From the NCBI GenBank assembly GCA_046590205.1, contig JBKJTT010000068.1:1-64000 (forward strand): DNA of 64,000 bases, in the 5' to 3' direction. A program made the position numbers and the translations under genes. Origin of the DNA: DATDEW01 sp046590205 (GTDB lineage: Bacteria; Bacteroidota; Ignavibacteria; Palsa-1295). This document shows positions 16,218-24,999 of the stretch, piece by piece (within the stretch, counting starts at the first letter, position 1; every line of letters starts with the position of its first letter). The notes under the pieces were generated by a model. That model was given only the letters and a program-made list of their open reading frames with translations. It was not told the DNA's origin and did not search any database.

Positions 16218-16973
16218 ATGCTCGTTACTACTGACGCTATAGTTCTTCGCTCGCGCAAACAGGGGGATACCTCGAAGATATGTGCTATCTATACAAAGGA
16301 ATACGGGCTGGTTGATGTCATCGCAAAGGGTGCAAGAGAAATGAAATCCAAGTTTGCCGGTTCGCTCGAACTTTTTATGCACATCACCGCCGTGTTCTAT
16401 AAAAAGCAAGGCAAAGAACTGTATCTGCTGGCAAAAGCAGAGAATGTAAGCCGCATGTCGGGTATTACGAACTCGCTTGCAAAGATAGAATCTGCGACAA
16501 AGATTGCCGAGCTGCTGCTAAATACCCTCCATGACGAAGAAAAGAACCCAAAACTTTTTACATTACTTTCGGCGACATTTGAAGCGATCTCCGCTGCCGC
16601 GACCGACGATCACGCTCGCTCGTTCTTATTCAGCTTTTATAATGAATTTGCAAAACTTGGCGGATTTGAGTTACACATCCCCGCCGAGATGCCACAAGGA
16701 AAGTACCCTGTCTTCGAGATAGAGAAGGGCTGCGTCCTGATGATGGATTCCCCAATGACTGCTGAAAGCCGCTTTTATCTCCCGATAAGTCCGGAAGTCT
16801 GCGCTATCCTCCGTTTCTACCAAAATAACGACGACCCCACGAAGGTGAACTTGAAAGTATCCGAGAATGCCGGCTTTATGCTCGAGCGTCTCTTTGCCGC
16901 GTATTTCTCTGCCCACATAGAAGCTATCGGTAATAAAAAAAGCAAAAGCACGAAAGTATTTGCGAGCATGTAA
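16218..16973 (+). CDS. recO: DNA repair protein RecO
   Basis: 251 residues, usual length. The N-terminal OB fold begins TDAIVLRSRKQGDTSKICAI and includes GLVDVIAKGAR. The helical C-terminal region follows with FNEF-like and GGFEL stretches. RecO works with RecF and RecR to load RecA on gapped DNA in the cytoplasm. The zinc-binding cysteines found in some RecO proteins are not evident. It lies immediately upstream of the TIR protein gene, with a 26-base gap, so the two may be co-transcribed. Confidence 0.93.
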   Translation: MLVTTDAIVLRSRKQGDTSKICAIYTKEYGLVDVIAKGAREMKSKFAGSLELFMHITAVFYKKQGKELYLLAKAENVSRMSGITNSLAKIESATKIAELLLNTLHDEEKNPKLFTLLSATFEAISAAATDDHARSFLFSFYNEFAKLGGFELHIPAEMPQGKYPVFEIEKGCVLMMDSPMTAESRFYLPISPEVCAILRFYQNNDDPTKVNLKVSENAGFMLERLFAAYFSAHIEAIGNKKSKSTKVFASM

Positions 16974-16999
16974 CTCGTTCTTTCGGCGGTACGTAAAAG

Positions 17000-18817
17000 A
17001 TGGCACATCGGCATGTTGGTCTATGTTATACACGTCCTAAATTACTACTACTGTTGGCTGATATTTTTATTTCATACTCCCGAAAAGATGCCGAACTGGC
17101 TATTGCGCTTGCCGAGCGGCTGCGTGGGACCGGTGCAACCGTTTGGATGGACACCGTTGCCATCGTGGCAGCTCAAACCTGGAGCGCGGAGATCGTGAAT
17201 GCGATAAAAGAATGCAAGGCACTTGTGGTCTTGCTTTCTCCTGATTCTGTCGCATCACAGAATGTAACAAAAGAGGTCGCGCTTGCATCCGAAATGCGAA
17301 AGATCATTGTCCCTGTTAATATAAGTGAATGCGAACTCAACGATGCAATGATCTATGCGCTTGCCGGACTGCACCGCATTTCCTATCATGATGAAGAGGC
17401 ACTCTTGCGTTCGTTCGAGAAGCATGGGTTTGGTAATAGAGGAGCGGAAGTAAGTCCATCAGAACCGAAAGAACCGACTGAAGCTCGCACTGACAGAATG
17501 GAATGTGTCCGTCCCACTACTCTGCACGTTGCCGTGCTTCCATTCGATGACCTATCTCCATCAAAAGATAATGACTGGTTCGCCGATGGGATGATGGATG
17601 AGTTAATTACTACATTCGACTCGCTTGATACAGTAGTAGTCTGCCCTCGTACAGATGTGCTTTATTACAAAGGGAAACATCCGAAGTTACAAGAGATAGT
17701 CGATGATCTGGGTGTCACTCATGTCATCGAAGGGAGTGTGCAGAAGATACTTGAGAAGATACGTATCAATGTGACGCTCACTGATGCGCGAAAGAATCAG
17801 CGGGTCTGGAGCGAAACGTATCAGGGTACGTTCGATGATGTATTTGAACTGCAAGATAAAACATGTTTTGCTATCACCGAAGCATTGCGTATCAGCTTGA
17901 CCCCTGAAGACGAAAAGAAAATAGAACGCAAACCGACTGATAACACCGAAGCATACGAGTTACTTTTAAAAGCAACTGAGTATTACTATAGACAAACACG
18001 CGCCGACTATGAACATGCGTTGCAGCTCTATGAAGTTGCCGCAAAGCTTGACCCGCTTTGCACTCCGGTGTTTTCTGGTATAGCATCCTCGTCGCTCGAA
18101 CTCTATAAGTCGTACTCACATGATACGGCTGATCTGAAAAAAGCAGAAGACTCTATTGCTAAGATGACTGCCATCGAAGGAGAGACTGCCAGATCACTTC
18201 GTTTGATAAGTAATATCGAGTCATTGCGCGGCAACAACGAAGAAGCGCTTCGGTATGCACAAAAATCTCTTCAACTTGACCCGGACTATTCACCCGCATA
18301 TCAAGCACTTGGTCTATCTCTAACGGCGCTTGGTCGTCTGGGCGAAGCTGCCGATGCCAGAGAGCGGAACGTGCAATTGACCATCAATAGTATCCACGTT
18401 CACTTTGGGTTGCTCATTGTGCTCGATCAACTTGGGGACATGGCGCGTTTGCAAGCAGCAGCACTTCGGGCTATACCCTTTTATGAAAAACATGTTCGGT
18501 TCAATCCCGATGATGTCAATGCACAAGTGCAATTAGCAATGGTGTTGTACTTTGCGGCACGACCTGAAGAAGCAAAACTAAAGGCAGATGAGCTTGTCCT
18601 CGAGAAAACAATTGACGGCAATGCTCTCTATAATCTTACATGTCTCTACCTAAAACTAACAGACACCTCTCGCGCACTTGCAACATTTCGCCGAAGCATC
18701 GAAGCCGGATTTACCGACATCAAACTCTTCCGCACCGACCCCGATCTCGCACTCCTTCGCGAAAGCCCGGAATTTGAGCTGTTAGTAGGAGAGTTGGAAG
18801 AGAAGATAGCCACGTAG
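17000..18817 (+). CDS. TIR - TolB-like - TPR protein
   Basis: 605 residues from the ATG at 17000. The TIR homology begins at residue 20 (ADIFISYSRKDAELAIALAE), so a TTG at 17054 is an equally good start. The TIR domain covers about 20-135 and keeps the W-S-A-E-I helix with Glu64 as a possible NADase residue. Residues about 174-295 match the TolB-like N-terminal module often placed in adenylate-cyclase-type regulators (AVLPFDDLSPSKDNDWFADG, then THVIEGSV). Residues about 310-600 are TPR repeats. Cytoplasmic. TIR proteins can be signalling or NAD-consuming immune effectors, but many bacterial TIR-TolB-TPR proteins are only predicted sensors. There is no defence-gene partner next to it. Confidence 0.85.
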   Translation: MAHRHVGLCYTRPKLLLLLADIFISYSRKDAELAIALAERLRGTGATVWMDTVAIVAAQTWSAEIVNAIKECKALVVLLSPDSVASQNVTKEVALASEMRKIIVPVNISECELNDAMIYALAGLHRISYHDEEALLRSFEKHGFGNRGAEVSPSEPKEPTEARTDRMECVRPTTLHVAVLPFDDLSPSKDNDWFADGMMDELITTFDSLDTVVVCPRTDVLYYKGKHPKLQEIVDDLGVTHVIEGSVQKILEKIRINVTLTDARKNQRVWSETYQGTFDDVFELQDKTCFAITEALRISLTPEDEKKIERKPTDNTEAYELLLKATEYYYRQTRADYEHALQLYEVAAKLDPLCTPVFSGIASSSLELYKSYSHDTADLKKAEDSIAKMTAIEGETARSLRLISNIESLRGNNEEALRYAQKSLQLDPDYSPAYQALGLSLTALGRLGEAADARERNVQLTINSIHVHFGLLIVLDQLGDMARLQAAALRAIPFYEKHVRFNPDDVNAQVQLAMVLYFAARPEEAKLKADELVLEKTIDGNALYNLTCLYLKLTDTSRALATFRRSIEAGFTDIKLFRTDPDLALLRESPEFELLVGELEEKIAT

Positions 18818-18854
18818 CAAATCACAAAAATCCAATAACCCCATTAACCCGACG

Positions 18855-20627
18855 CTACCTCCCCACCATCTTCTTCAAATCCAACGACCAAGGCGTAACT
18901 GCTGCGCCTTGCTTGATGACGTTCACACTTGCGCGCCAGCCGTCGGCAGGACAGGAGAGAGCAATATGATACGCTCCCGCAGGAAACGAACTCATATCTA
19001 CTGCATACTGATGTAACCCATCAACATCGACTACCTCTTCACGAAGTACCGTTACTCCGATGCTGTTGAATACACGTAACTCAAGTATACCTTTTGTGCA
19101 GTTCTCAAATGTAAGGACGGTCTTCTGATCGAGTGGGTTGGGTGAGGCATAAAGTTGTGTGGCCTGAAGCTTTTTCAGTTCTCGATCGGATGCTATGTTA
19201 TTCAGATGTACCGGTATCTTCGAGGTACCATGCAATACGGCAATATATCCTACATCATCCCAGTCACGGTCAATATCTCTCTGGATTTTTGCGCAAGGAT
19301 TTCCAATAATAATATCCTGCATATTATCACTGTCGGCAGTCAATGTATCGGGAACTCCACAATCATATTCTGACTGATAGTACATATCAATCTTATCGTT
19401 CATTGCATCACCGAGCACATAGAATGAATGAGTACCTGTAAAACCTGAGTAACTACTTCCACCACTATGTAATACACGATTTCCTGTACCCGTCATATCA
19501 CCCATATCCCTTAATGCTTGAAAAGAGAAAATACCTTTAAATTGTGAATTGTACTTTGATGGTTTCCACATGAAGAAATCAGGCTTGTCTATCATTAGTC
19601 GTTTTTTCCCGAAATCAGGACCACCACGATAAATCCATAATGATTTTGTACTATCGTTGTCTGTCCCAAAAGATGGCATGAGATCAACCGAATGGTCATT
19701 TGGATCATTTCTTCGGTAAGCTTGCATTGTAAAAAAGAATGGAGACCAACTTCCCGAATCTAACCCATGCAGTTTCGGATTTTCATGCCGAGATAATAAT
19801 GTATCAAAACGGATAGCATTTGCAAATTTTTCCATGTTGAATGGGGGATCATTCTCATAAAAATACCCATTACTATAATAATCAAAGAAGACCGCGTCTG
19901 TTCTTCCTGAATTTCGGAAATCCGCATATGTACCATATCGACTGAATTCAAGTGAATCATATCTACCAAGACTCATTGCGGAATCATGTGTCACCATTTC
20001 TCCTGGATGATAGAGTGAGGAGCCACCTTTATACAACACAACATATGTGGTATCTCTATATCCAGGATTTCCTGTACCAACCATAAATAGTATGTCATCA
20101 ACAGTATCAGAGGTAAGGCGAGCTACATAAGAAAGTGGAAAGGACATCCGGTCTATCGTCCAATCACTTTTCAAATTATATCGTAGCGTAGTAAATCGGG
20201 TTCTATTAAATCTACCATTGTCGTCAGCCCAGAAAATAGTATCATATTGTTCGCCGAACACTATGACATCTGTATGCTGAGTATCTCTAAAGTGAGCAAA
20301 CTTATAACTAGTCCCTATCCAACCTCTGAAATCAAGATCTGTTTCTTCAACATTTTGGAGATCGTGAATATCAAGATCAGTACTAGTGCTAAAACTGCTA
20401 AAGATACCTAAATGCTTTGGTAAGCCATAGCTAATAATTCTTCTGTTATTTTCCCCTGGAAATTGCGGAATGTTATTTGTATAGCCGCCAAGTTCTTGTT
20501 GGTTTCTACTGCCATAGACTGTATCAATATCTACCCCTAAAATAGGGTAAAAACAACCACTTTCAAACTGAGCATGAGCAATTCCCGCAGAAAGAACAAG
20601 ATATGCTGTAATAATGAGTACTTTCAT
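18855..20627 (-). CDS. secreted protein with T9SS-type C-terminal domain
   Basis: 590 residues from the ATG at 20627, which gives the signal peptide MKVLIITAYLVLSAGIAHAQ. The middle (about 30-480) has recurring short units with D-x-D/N-x-(D/N)-G-type loops (WADDNGRFNRTRF, MVGTGNPGYRDTTYVVLY, TDAVFFDYYSNG, LTADSDNMQDIIIGNPCAK). They resemble FG-GAP/VCBS beta-propeller blades. Near the C-terminus is a type A sorting domain (ASPNPLDQKTVLTFENCTKG, then LRVFNSIGVTVLREE and FPAGAYHIAL). Unusually, about 30 further residues follow it. Predicted to be exported by type IX secretion and displayed on or released from the cell surface. No enzymatic motif is evident. Confidence 0.8.
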   Translation of the reverse strand: MKVLIITAYLVLSAGIAHAQFESGCFYPILGVDIDTVYGSRNQQELGGYTNNIPQFPGENNRRIISYGLPKHLGIFSSFSTSTDLDIHDLQNVEETDLDFRGWIGTSYKFAHFRDTQHTDVIVFGEQYDTIFWADDNGRFNRTRFTTLRYNLKSDWTIDRMSFPLSYVARLTSDTVDDILFMVGTGNPGYRDTTYVVLYKGGSSLYHPGEMVTHDSAMSLGRYDSLEFSRYGTYADFRNSGRTDAVFFDYYSNGYFYENDPPFNMEKFANAIRFDTLLSRHENPKLHGLDSGSWSPFFFTMQAYRRNDPNDHSVDLMPSFGTDNDSTKSLWIYRGGPDFGKKRLMIDKPDFFMWKPSKYNSQFKGIFSFQALRDMGDMTGTGNRVLHSGGSSYSGFTGTHSFYVLGDAMNDKIDMYYQSEYDCGVPDTLTADSDNMQDIIIGNPCAKIQRDIDRDWDDVGYIAVLHGTSKIPVHLNNIASDRELKKLQATQLYASPNPLDQKTVLTFENCTKGILELRVFNSIGVTVLREEVVDVDGLHQYAVDMSSFPAGAYHIALSCPADGWRASVNVIKQGAAVTPWSLDLKKMVGR

Positions 20628-20673
20628 CTCTATAAAGACACGCGAGAATCCAAATGGATGCGTAGTGTCAGGG

Positions 20674-20681
20674 CAAAAATA
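20674..20681 (-). promoter_or_regulatory. candidate -7 element (TATTTTTG) cut off by the palindrome
   Basis: Exact TAnnTTTG on the minus strand, 46 bases before the ATG at 20627. The nested palindrome begins 6 bases upstream of it, where the -33 box should be. The element may therefore have been inserted into this promoter and separated or replaced its upstream box. Confidence 0.4.
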
Positions 20682-20686
20682 CGTCA

Positions 20687-20866
20687 TATCGTAGGGGCTC
20701 GCCGGTGGCGTGCCTGTTTTCAGCTCCGATAGAAGTTACGTTTCGCTCCTACGGAGCTCTGGAATGTTGCGGATACTTTTCCAGGGGCTCACGCCCCTGG
20801 CTACCGACGTGCCGCTCCTATCGGAGCTAAGGGGGCAGGGCACGCCACCGGCGAGCCCCTACGATA
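20687..20866. repeat. 180-bp nested palindromic element
   Basis: A perfect 28-bp terminal inverted repeat (20687-20714 with 20839-20866). Inside it an 11-bp inverted pair lies near 20722-20732 and 20818-20828, and a central hairpin CCAGGGGC-TCAC-GCCCCTGG at 20781-20800. It is GC-rich compared with its surroundings and has no reading frame. It is probably a non-autonomous mobile or structural repeat, of a different family from the 116-bp element. Only one copy lies in this window. Confidence 0.85.
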
Positions 20867-20974
20867 GGTGCCTATGGGAATTGGCGAAAGCGGGGCAAAA
20901 ACGTGGATTTCGGATATCCCCAAAGATTATCTTGTTGTTAATCAATAAGTTAGCGTGAATTTTTGGCGGACATC

Positions 20975-21005
20975 TTGCAAAACGTCAAATAATTTCGTAA
21001 ATTTG
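20975..21005 (+). promoter_or_regulatory. Bacteroidota-type promoter TTG-N20-TAAATTTG
   Basis: TTG at 20975-20977 and TAAATTTG at 20998-21005 are separated by 20 bases, matching the primary-sigma consensus of this phylum. The start of transcription would be near 21010, almost 390 bases before the sigma-factor ATG. Either the operon has a long leader or a small RNA is made. Confidence 0.6.
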
Positions 21006-21073
21006 CATGTCGGAGTTTGTCGCTCGTGGATTGTGATTCGTCGAAAATGCGGTTTTCCGATAGATTCTTCCAT

Positions 21074-21112
21074 ATCCAGATTCCTCATTTCGCTTCGCTC
21101 CATACGGAATGA
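21074..21112. repeat. half-palindrome repeat word
   Basis: CCAGATTCCTCATTTCGCTTCGC followed by TCCATACGGAATGACG. This is the style of intergenic repeat word seen in many genomes as one arm of a palindrome. The second arm is not present here. Low-confidence remnant. Confidence 0.4.
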
Positions 21113-21396
21113 CGTCCCCGAAAACTAAAGCATGAACGTCTGCACCCCTAAACGTCCATTTCCCCTATATGTGTAAATTCTTAGCACCATCCCTGCAACC
21201 TACTACCCGTAACCTCCAACCCTCATTAAAGTGGGGAAAAGTGGAAGAGGAGTGCACAATTAGAGTGTTGATTTATATGGGACTTACGAGGGAAAGTTGC
21301 GGAAAGTAAGGGCACAGAATTATCCACACATTTTCCCCAAGATTTTTTGTAACCTTTTGGGAAGATAAGTGTCCTTTATATAGAGAATCTTACGAA

Positions 21397-22074
21397 ATGT
21401 CATTACTTACCTTACATAAAGAAGAAGAACAGGCATTAAAGCAGCCGAACGGGCAGCCACAGGGACCTACAGAACAGGACCGTCTGGACTTTGCTACCTA
21501 CACTGCTTTTATTAAGGGTGATGACAAAGCATTTCTTCAGCTTTATAACCGCTACGAAGCGCCCCTTTTGCTCTATTGCCGTAAAATGTGTGCCGATAGC
21601 CGTGTCGCCGAGGACTCGTTCCAGGAGACATGGATGCATATTTTCGAGCTTCGCGGCAAGACAACAAGTTTGGCTAATTTCCGCCCGTTCCTCTTTCGCA
21701 CAGGTCGGAATGTCTGCCTCAATAAAATGCGGCATGAGATGGTTCGAATTCGCAGGTCGGTTGAGTTAACCGATGAAAGCGCAAGCGTTTCGTACCAATC
21801 GGAATCTGAGCAGGAAGAGCTTCGCCAGCTTATTTCACGCGCACTGAGCAAACTGCCGATCGCCGAGCGCGAGGTATTTGTACTCCATGAGTACAGTAAT
21901 TTTCATTATCATGAGATCGCATCGATCTTAGGTCGAAGCGATGCAAGTATCAAAACACTTGCCTTCAGGGCAAGAACCCGTTTACGAAAAGTGGTTTCAA
22001 GCTGGCTTGGTCTTGGCGAAGAAGCAGACCCGGCGGCACATAATCAGTTGTTTGCCAAGCTATGGAAGGAATAA
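21397..22074 (+). CDS. RNA polymerase sigma factor, ECF (sigma-70) family
   Basis: 225 residues. Region 2 lies at about 40-115 (LYNRYEAPLLLYCRKMCADS, then FQETWMHIFE and FRPFLFRTGRNVCLNKMR). Region 4 lies at about 150-205 (LSKLPIAEREVFVLHEYSNF, then HEIASILGRSDASIKT). An extra 35-residue polar N-terminus precedes region 2. ECF sigma factors direct RNA polymerase to a regulon, usually envelope-related, until an anti-sigma factor releases them. The next gene, 6 bases downstream, is a membrane-anchored protein that fits the anti-sigma role. The possible long leader upstream and the terminator after the second gene delimit a two-gene unit. Confidence 0.93.
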   Translation: MSLLTLHKEEEQALKQPNGQPQGPTEQDRLDFATYTAFIKGDDKAFLQLYNRYEAPLLLYCRKMCADSRVAEDSFQETWMHIFELRGKTTSLANFRPFLFRTGRNVCLNKMRHEMVRIRRSVELTDESASVSYQSESEQEELRQLISRALSKLPIAEREVFVLHEYSNFHYHEIASILGRSDASIKTLAFRARTRLRKVVSSWLGLGEEADPAAHNQLFAKLWKE

Positions 22075-22080
22075 TATAAT

Positions 22081-22713
22081 ATGAATATTCGTGACGAAGA
22101 GTTAGTACAACGGTATTTTGACCATTCGATGTCATCTGGTGAGGAACAAAACTTCCTCATTGATGTCGCCGCACGCGACGATATGCGGATGGCGTTCCGT
22201 TCACAGCTTGAACTACTCAAAGCGATCAAGTTTGATAAAGATATTTTAGGCGGTACAGGACTTGTCCGCGAGCGAACCCTTGCCGCACTTGGCTTATCGG
22301 CAATGCTCACGGCAACGACCGATGAGGCAATCGCCGCGCCGACCTTCATGCAGAACGTGAAAGGGTTTCTCGCGAAACCATACACGATGCTTATTGCAGG
22401 TGTCGTCGCTGGTGGATTAGCAACGTATGCAGTGCTCCCGACGAACACTGTTATGGTAGCTCCGGTAAAGACCGAACAACAGATAGTACAGCCGTCATCG
22501 CTGGAGATTCAGATGCCGGAAGTCAGTGCTCCTGAAATTCAGAATAACCTGTCGCCTGCCGAAACGAAGCAGACAAACGTTGTAAAGCCAACTGCTAAGC
22601 AGGCAGTGACGAATACGAAGCCCGCGGAGACTACACCTATTGTGAATACGAACGGTGTATCACCAGAAGTCAAAAACAAGGTGGTTATCCGCAAACCGAG
22701 CGAGGTAAAATGA
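22081..22713 (+). CDS. probable anti-sigma factor (single-pass membrane protein)
   Basis: 210 residues. The N-terminus (DEELVQRYFDHSMSSGEEQN, then FLIDVAARDDMRMAFRSQLE) has the shape of anti-sigma N-terminal domains that begin with a D-E-x-L-x-x-Y pattern, but the zinc-finger HXXXCXXC motif is absent. A membrane segment follows at about 100-120 (PYTMLIAGVVAGGLATYAVL). The outer part is a low-complexity proline/threonine/lysine-rich tail. Membership is inferred chiefly from its position right after the ECF sigma gene and its topology. Loss of the metal motif is common in Bacteroidota anti-sigma factors. Confidence 0.65.
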   Translation: MNIRDEELVQRYFDHSMSSGEEQNFLIDVAARDDMRMAFRSQLELLKAIKFDKDILGGTGLVRERTLAALGLSAMLTATTDEAIAAPTFMQNVKGFLAKPYTMLIAGVVAGGLATYAVLPTNTVMVAPVKTEQQIVQPSSLEIQMPEVSAPEIQNNLSPAETKQTNVVKPTAKQAVTNTKPAETTPIVNTNGVSPEVKNKVVIRKPSEVK

Positions 22714-22749
22714 TTCTTTCATTCACATGATCCTTCGTTAGTACGAGAT

Positions 22750-22772
22750 GGGGTGGGCATGTTGCCCGCCCC
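22750..22772 (+). terminator. terminator hairpin after the sigma/anti-sigma pair
   Basis: GGGGTGGGCA (22750-22759) pairs over 10 positions, one of them G-U, with TGCCCGCCCC (22763-22772) around a 3-base loop. A short GTTTCGG tail follows, so termination may be partial. Confidence 0.65.
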
Positions 22773-22845
22773 GTTTCGGTAAAAGGCGAAGGTGGTGCAA
22801 ACGTGAACTTTCTCCTGGGATAACTTATTGTTATAGTAGAGAAAT

Positions 22846-24999
22846 ATGCTGCTTCTTGACGCAGTCCTTATGAGTGTCATGTTCGGTACCAAAACACACA
22901 GCCCTTCACGAGCGACCTCCCGTTTCGGGTATGTAGTGTCCCTATTACTTATACTCGCGTCATCCTCTTACTCGCAGATCGCATTGCTTTCCAAGAACGA
23001 TAAACCTGCTCGGCTCGGTATCAGCGGACTTTATGGTACGAACATCTCAAGCACTCATATCGAAGAGTTTAACGGTCAGGAATTCTGCGGTGTCTTCGAG
23101 CAAGGCGAAGCACCGGGATTATCAGTTGGTGTCTTTGGTGAGATACCATTTGGGGCAAGCAGCTTCTCGCTCATCCCCAGTCTGTCGTACCGTAACCTAT
23201 CAAGCAGCTTTACAACAAACCCGTTCAACTTAGAGCATGCTTTTGATATTGGTGCAGGAGATACAGTCCGCATTGACCGCGAACGAGTTTACCAGACTAA
23301 CATCTCGACTATAGCTTTCGGAGCATCAGCCGGATGGCGACCGATTGAACAGCTCCGTTTCGATGCAGGATTATCATTCGGATTTTTCGCATCACATAGC
23401 TATACCAAGACGGAGCATCTCCTGACACCGGATGCAGTCTATACATCAAACAACCTCTCGACGCTTGAACTTGAGAGTGGTGAGATGCCAGTCAACTCAT
23501 TCCTGCTTACACTTGAGACAGGTATCGGCTATGACTTCCCTCTTTCGGATAAGGTAACGTTCTCGCCTCGGATCAATGCAAGTATCCCGCTAACAGCTAT
23601 TTCCGAAACTGGCGGTTCAAGTTATAAAACATGGACTATCGCCGGCGGAGCGCAGCTATCAGTTGCACTTGATAAAAAAGAAGAACTCTATATCCCGCCA
23701 ATACCGCCGGAGCTACCGACTGCCCCGCCTGCAGAAAAACCGGTTGCTATTCGTGAACCTGATAAGAGTGTTCTTCGCGTCAATGTCAGGGCTGTTGGTA
23801 TTACAAGCGGCGGCGAGGAAGTCCCGGAGCCAATAGTCTCAATACAAAATGTTCGCGTCACAGACCTTGCGCCGACACTCAACTACGTATTCTTTGATGA
23901 CGGTAAAGAGGAAATACCTTCTCGCTATCAGAAGATAACAGCATCCGGCACACGCGGCTTTAACTACTCAATGTTCAATACCGAAAATGCACTTGAGATA
24001 CATTATAGCGTCTTGAACATCATCGGTAAACGACTACAATCTGAACCGCAGGCAAAGATAACCTTAACAGGGACAAAGAGTCTTCACTCGGATGGTGATT
24101 CACTTAGTGAAGATAACCTTGCAATGCAACGCGCACAGAATGTTGCAAACTACTTGCAAAATGTGTGGGGTATCTCTTCATCCCGCATCCGTATCAAGAG
24201 CAAGGGATTGCCGGATCAGCCATCGGATGATAATACATTGACTGGTCAAGCAGAAAATAGACGAGTTGAAATTAGCACTTCATTCCCAAAGATACTTGAC
24301 CCGCTTGAGACAAAACGTATAGAACGCACTGCAACACCGCCGCGCATTGCATTCTATCAGGATATTGTATCAGATACTGGTATTAAGTCGCTTCAGATAA
24401 CTATCAAACAAGGCGACAAGATAATCGAGCGCATTGACGGACTCACCGACGAGCGAATTAAAGAACAACTTTGGAATATACCATCTGAAAGCATTACTGC
24501 TGGTTCAAGTGATTCTGTTCTCTGGACTATGGATATTGTAGATTTTGCCGGAAATACAGCGCAGGTAACAGGTGCTATCAATGTAAAGCTCGCGGAATCT
24601 ACTCTTGATGTTAATAAACGCGACACCATCGTTGATAAAAGTTTAGAACGCTTCCAACTCATCCTCTTTGATTACAGCCGTGCATCATCGTCACTTGATA
24701 ACAATGTCAGTGCCCTGCTTGATAGAGTATCGTCATCGGTATCACCCGATGCCAAAATATATCTTGTCGGCTATACTGACATTACAGGCGACCAGTCATA
24801 TAACGACCGACTCTCCCTTGATAGAGCAAGCAAAGCGTCGCTCTTACTATCATCAAAGCTGAAAACACTTGGCATACGTTCGCCGCAGTTCACGCTTGAA
24901 GGACGCGGCTCACGCGAACTTCTCTATGATAATACAAATGCCGAAGGCAGATTCCTTTCTCGTACTGTGCGCATCTCGATTGAGAAGGATATTAAGTGA
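22846..24999 (+). CDS. outer-membrane protein with two OmpA-like domains
   Basis: 717 residues. An N-terminal signal segment (RFGYVVSLLLILASSSYSQ) follows about 25 extra residues; ATGs at 22870 or 22879 could be the true start. Residues about 45-285 resemble a barrel-like outer-membrane domain (RLGISGLYGTNISS, then YDFPLSDKVTFSPRI). Two OmpA peptidoglycan-binding domains follow: one at about 345-480 (KITLTGTKS and AQNVANYLQNVWGISSSRIR) and one at about 600-717 (LVGYTDITGDQSYNDRLSLD, then RASKASLLLSS). It probably links the outer membrane to the cell wall. The next gene begins inside its stop codon (GTGA overlap), so they are translationally coupled. Confidence 0.85.
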   Translation: MLLLDAVLMSVMFGTKTHSPSRATSRFGYVVSLLLILASSSYSQIALLSKNDKPARLGISGLYGTNISSTHIEEFNGQEFCGVFEQGEAPGLSVGVFGEIPFGASSFSLIPSLSYRNLSSSFTTNPFNLEHAFDIGAGDTVRIDRERVYQTNISTIAFGASAGWRPIEQLRFDAGLSFGFFASHSYTKTEHLLTPDAVYTSNNLSTLELESGEMPVNSFLLTLETGIGYDFPLSDKVTFSPRINASIPLTAISETGGSSYKTWTIAGGAQLSVALDKKEELYIPPIPPELPTAPPAEKPVAIREPDKSVLRVNVRAVGITSGGEEVPEPIVSIQNVRVTDLAPTLNYVFFDDGKEEIPSRYQKITASGTRGFNYSMFNTENALEIHYSVLNIIGKRLQSEPQAKITLTGTKSLHSDGDSLSEDNLAMQRAQNVANYLQNVWGISSSRIRIKSKGLPDQPSDDNTLTGQAENRRVEISTSFPKILDPLETKRIERTATPPRIAFYQDIVSDTGIKSLQITIKQGDKIIERIDGLTDERIKEQLWNIPSESITAGSSDSVLWTMDIVDFAGNTAQVTGAINVKLAESTLDVNKRDTIVDKSLERFQLILFDYSRASSSLDNNVSALLDRVSSSVSPDAKIYLVGYTDITGDQSYNDRLSLDRASKASLLLSSKLKTLGIRSPQFTLEGRGSRELLYDNTNAEGRFLSRTVRISIEKDIK

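Larger units (their letters stand above)
20628..21396. other. 769-bp repeat-rich intergenic region
   Basis: Contains, in order: a TATTTTTG promoter element for the minus-strand gene (20674-20681), a nested palindrome (20687-20866), a clear plus-strand promoter (20975-21005), and a half-palindrome repeat word (21074-21112). About 280 bases follow with no recognisable feature before the sigma-factor start. No credible protein-coding frame is present. Confidence 0.7.
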
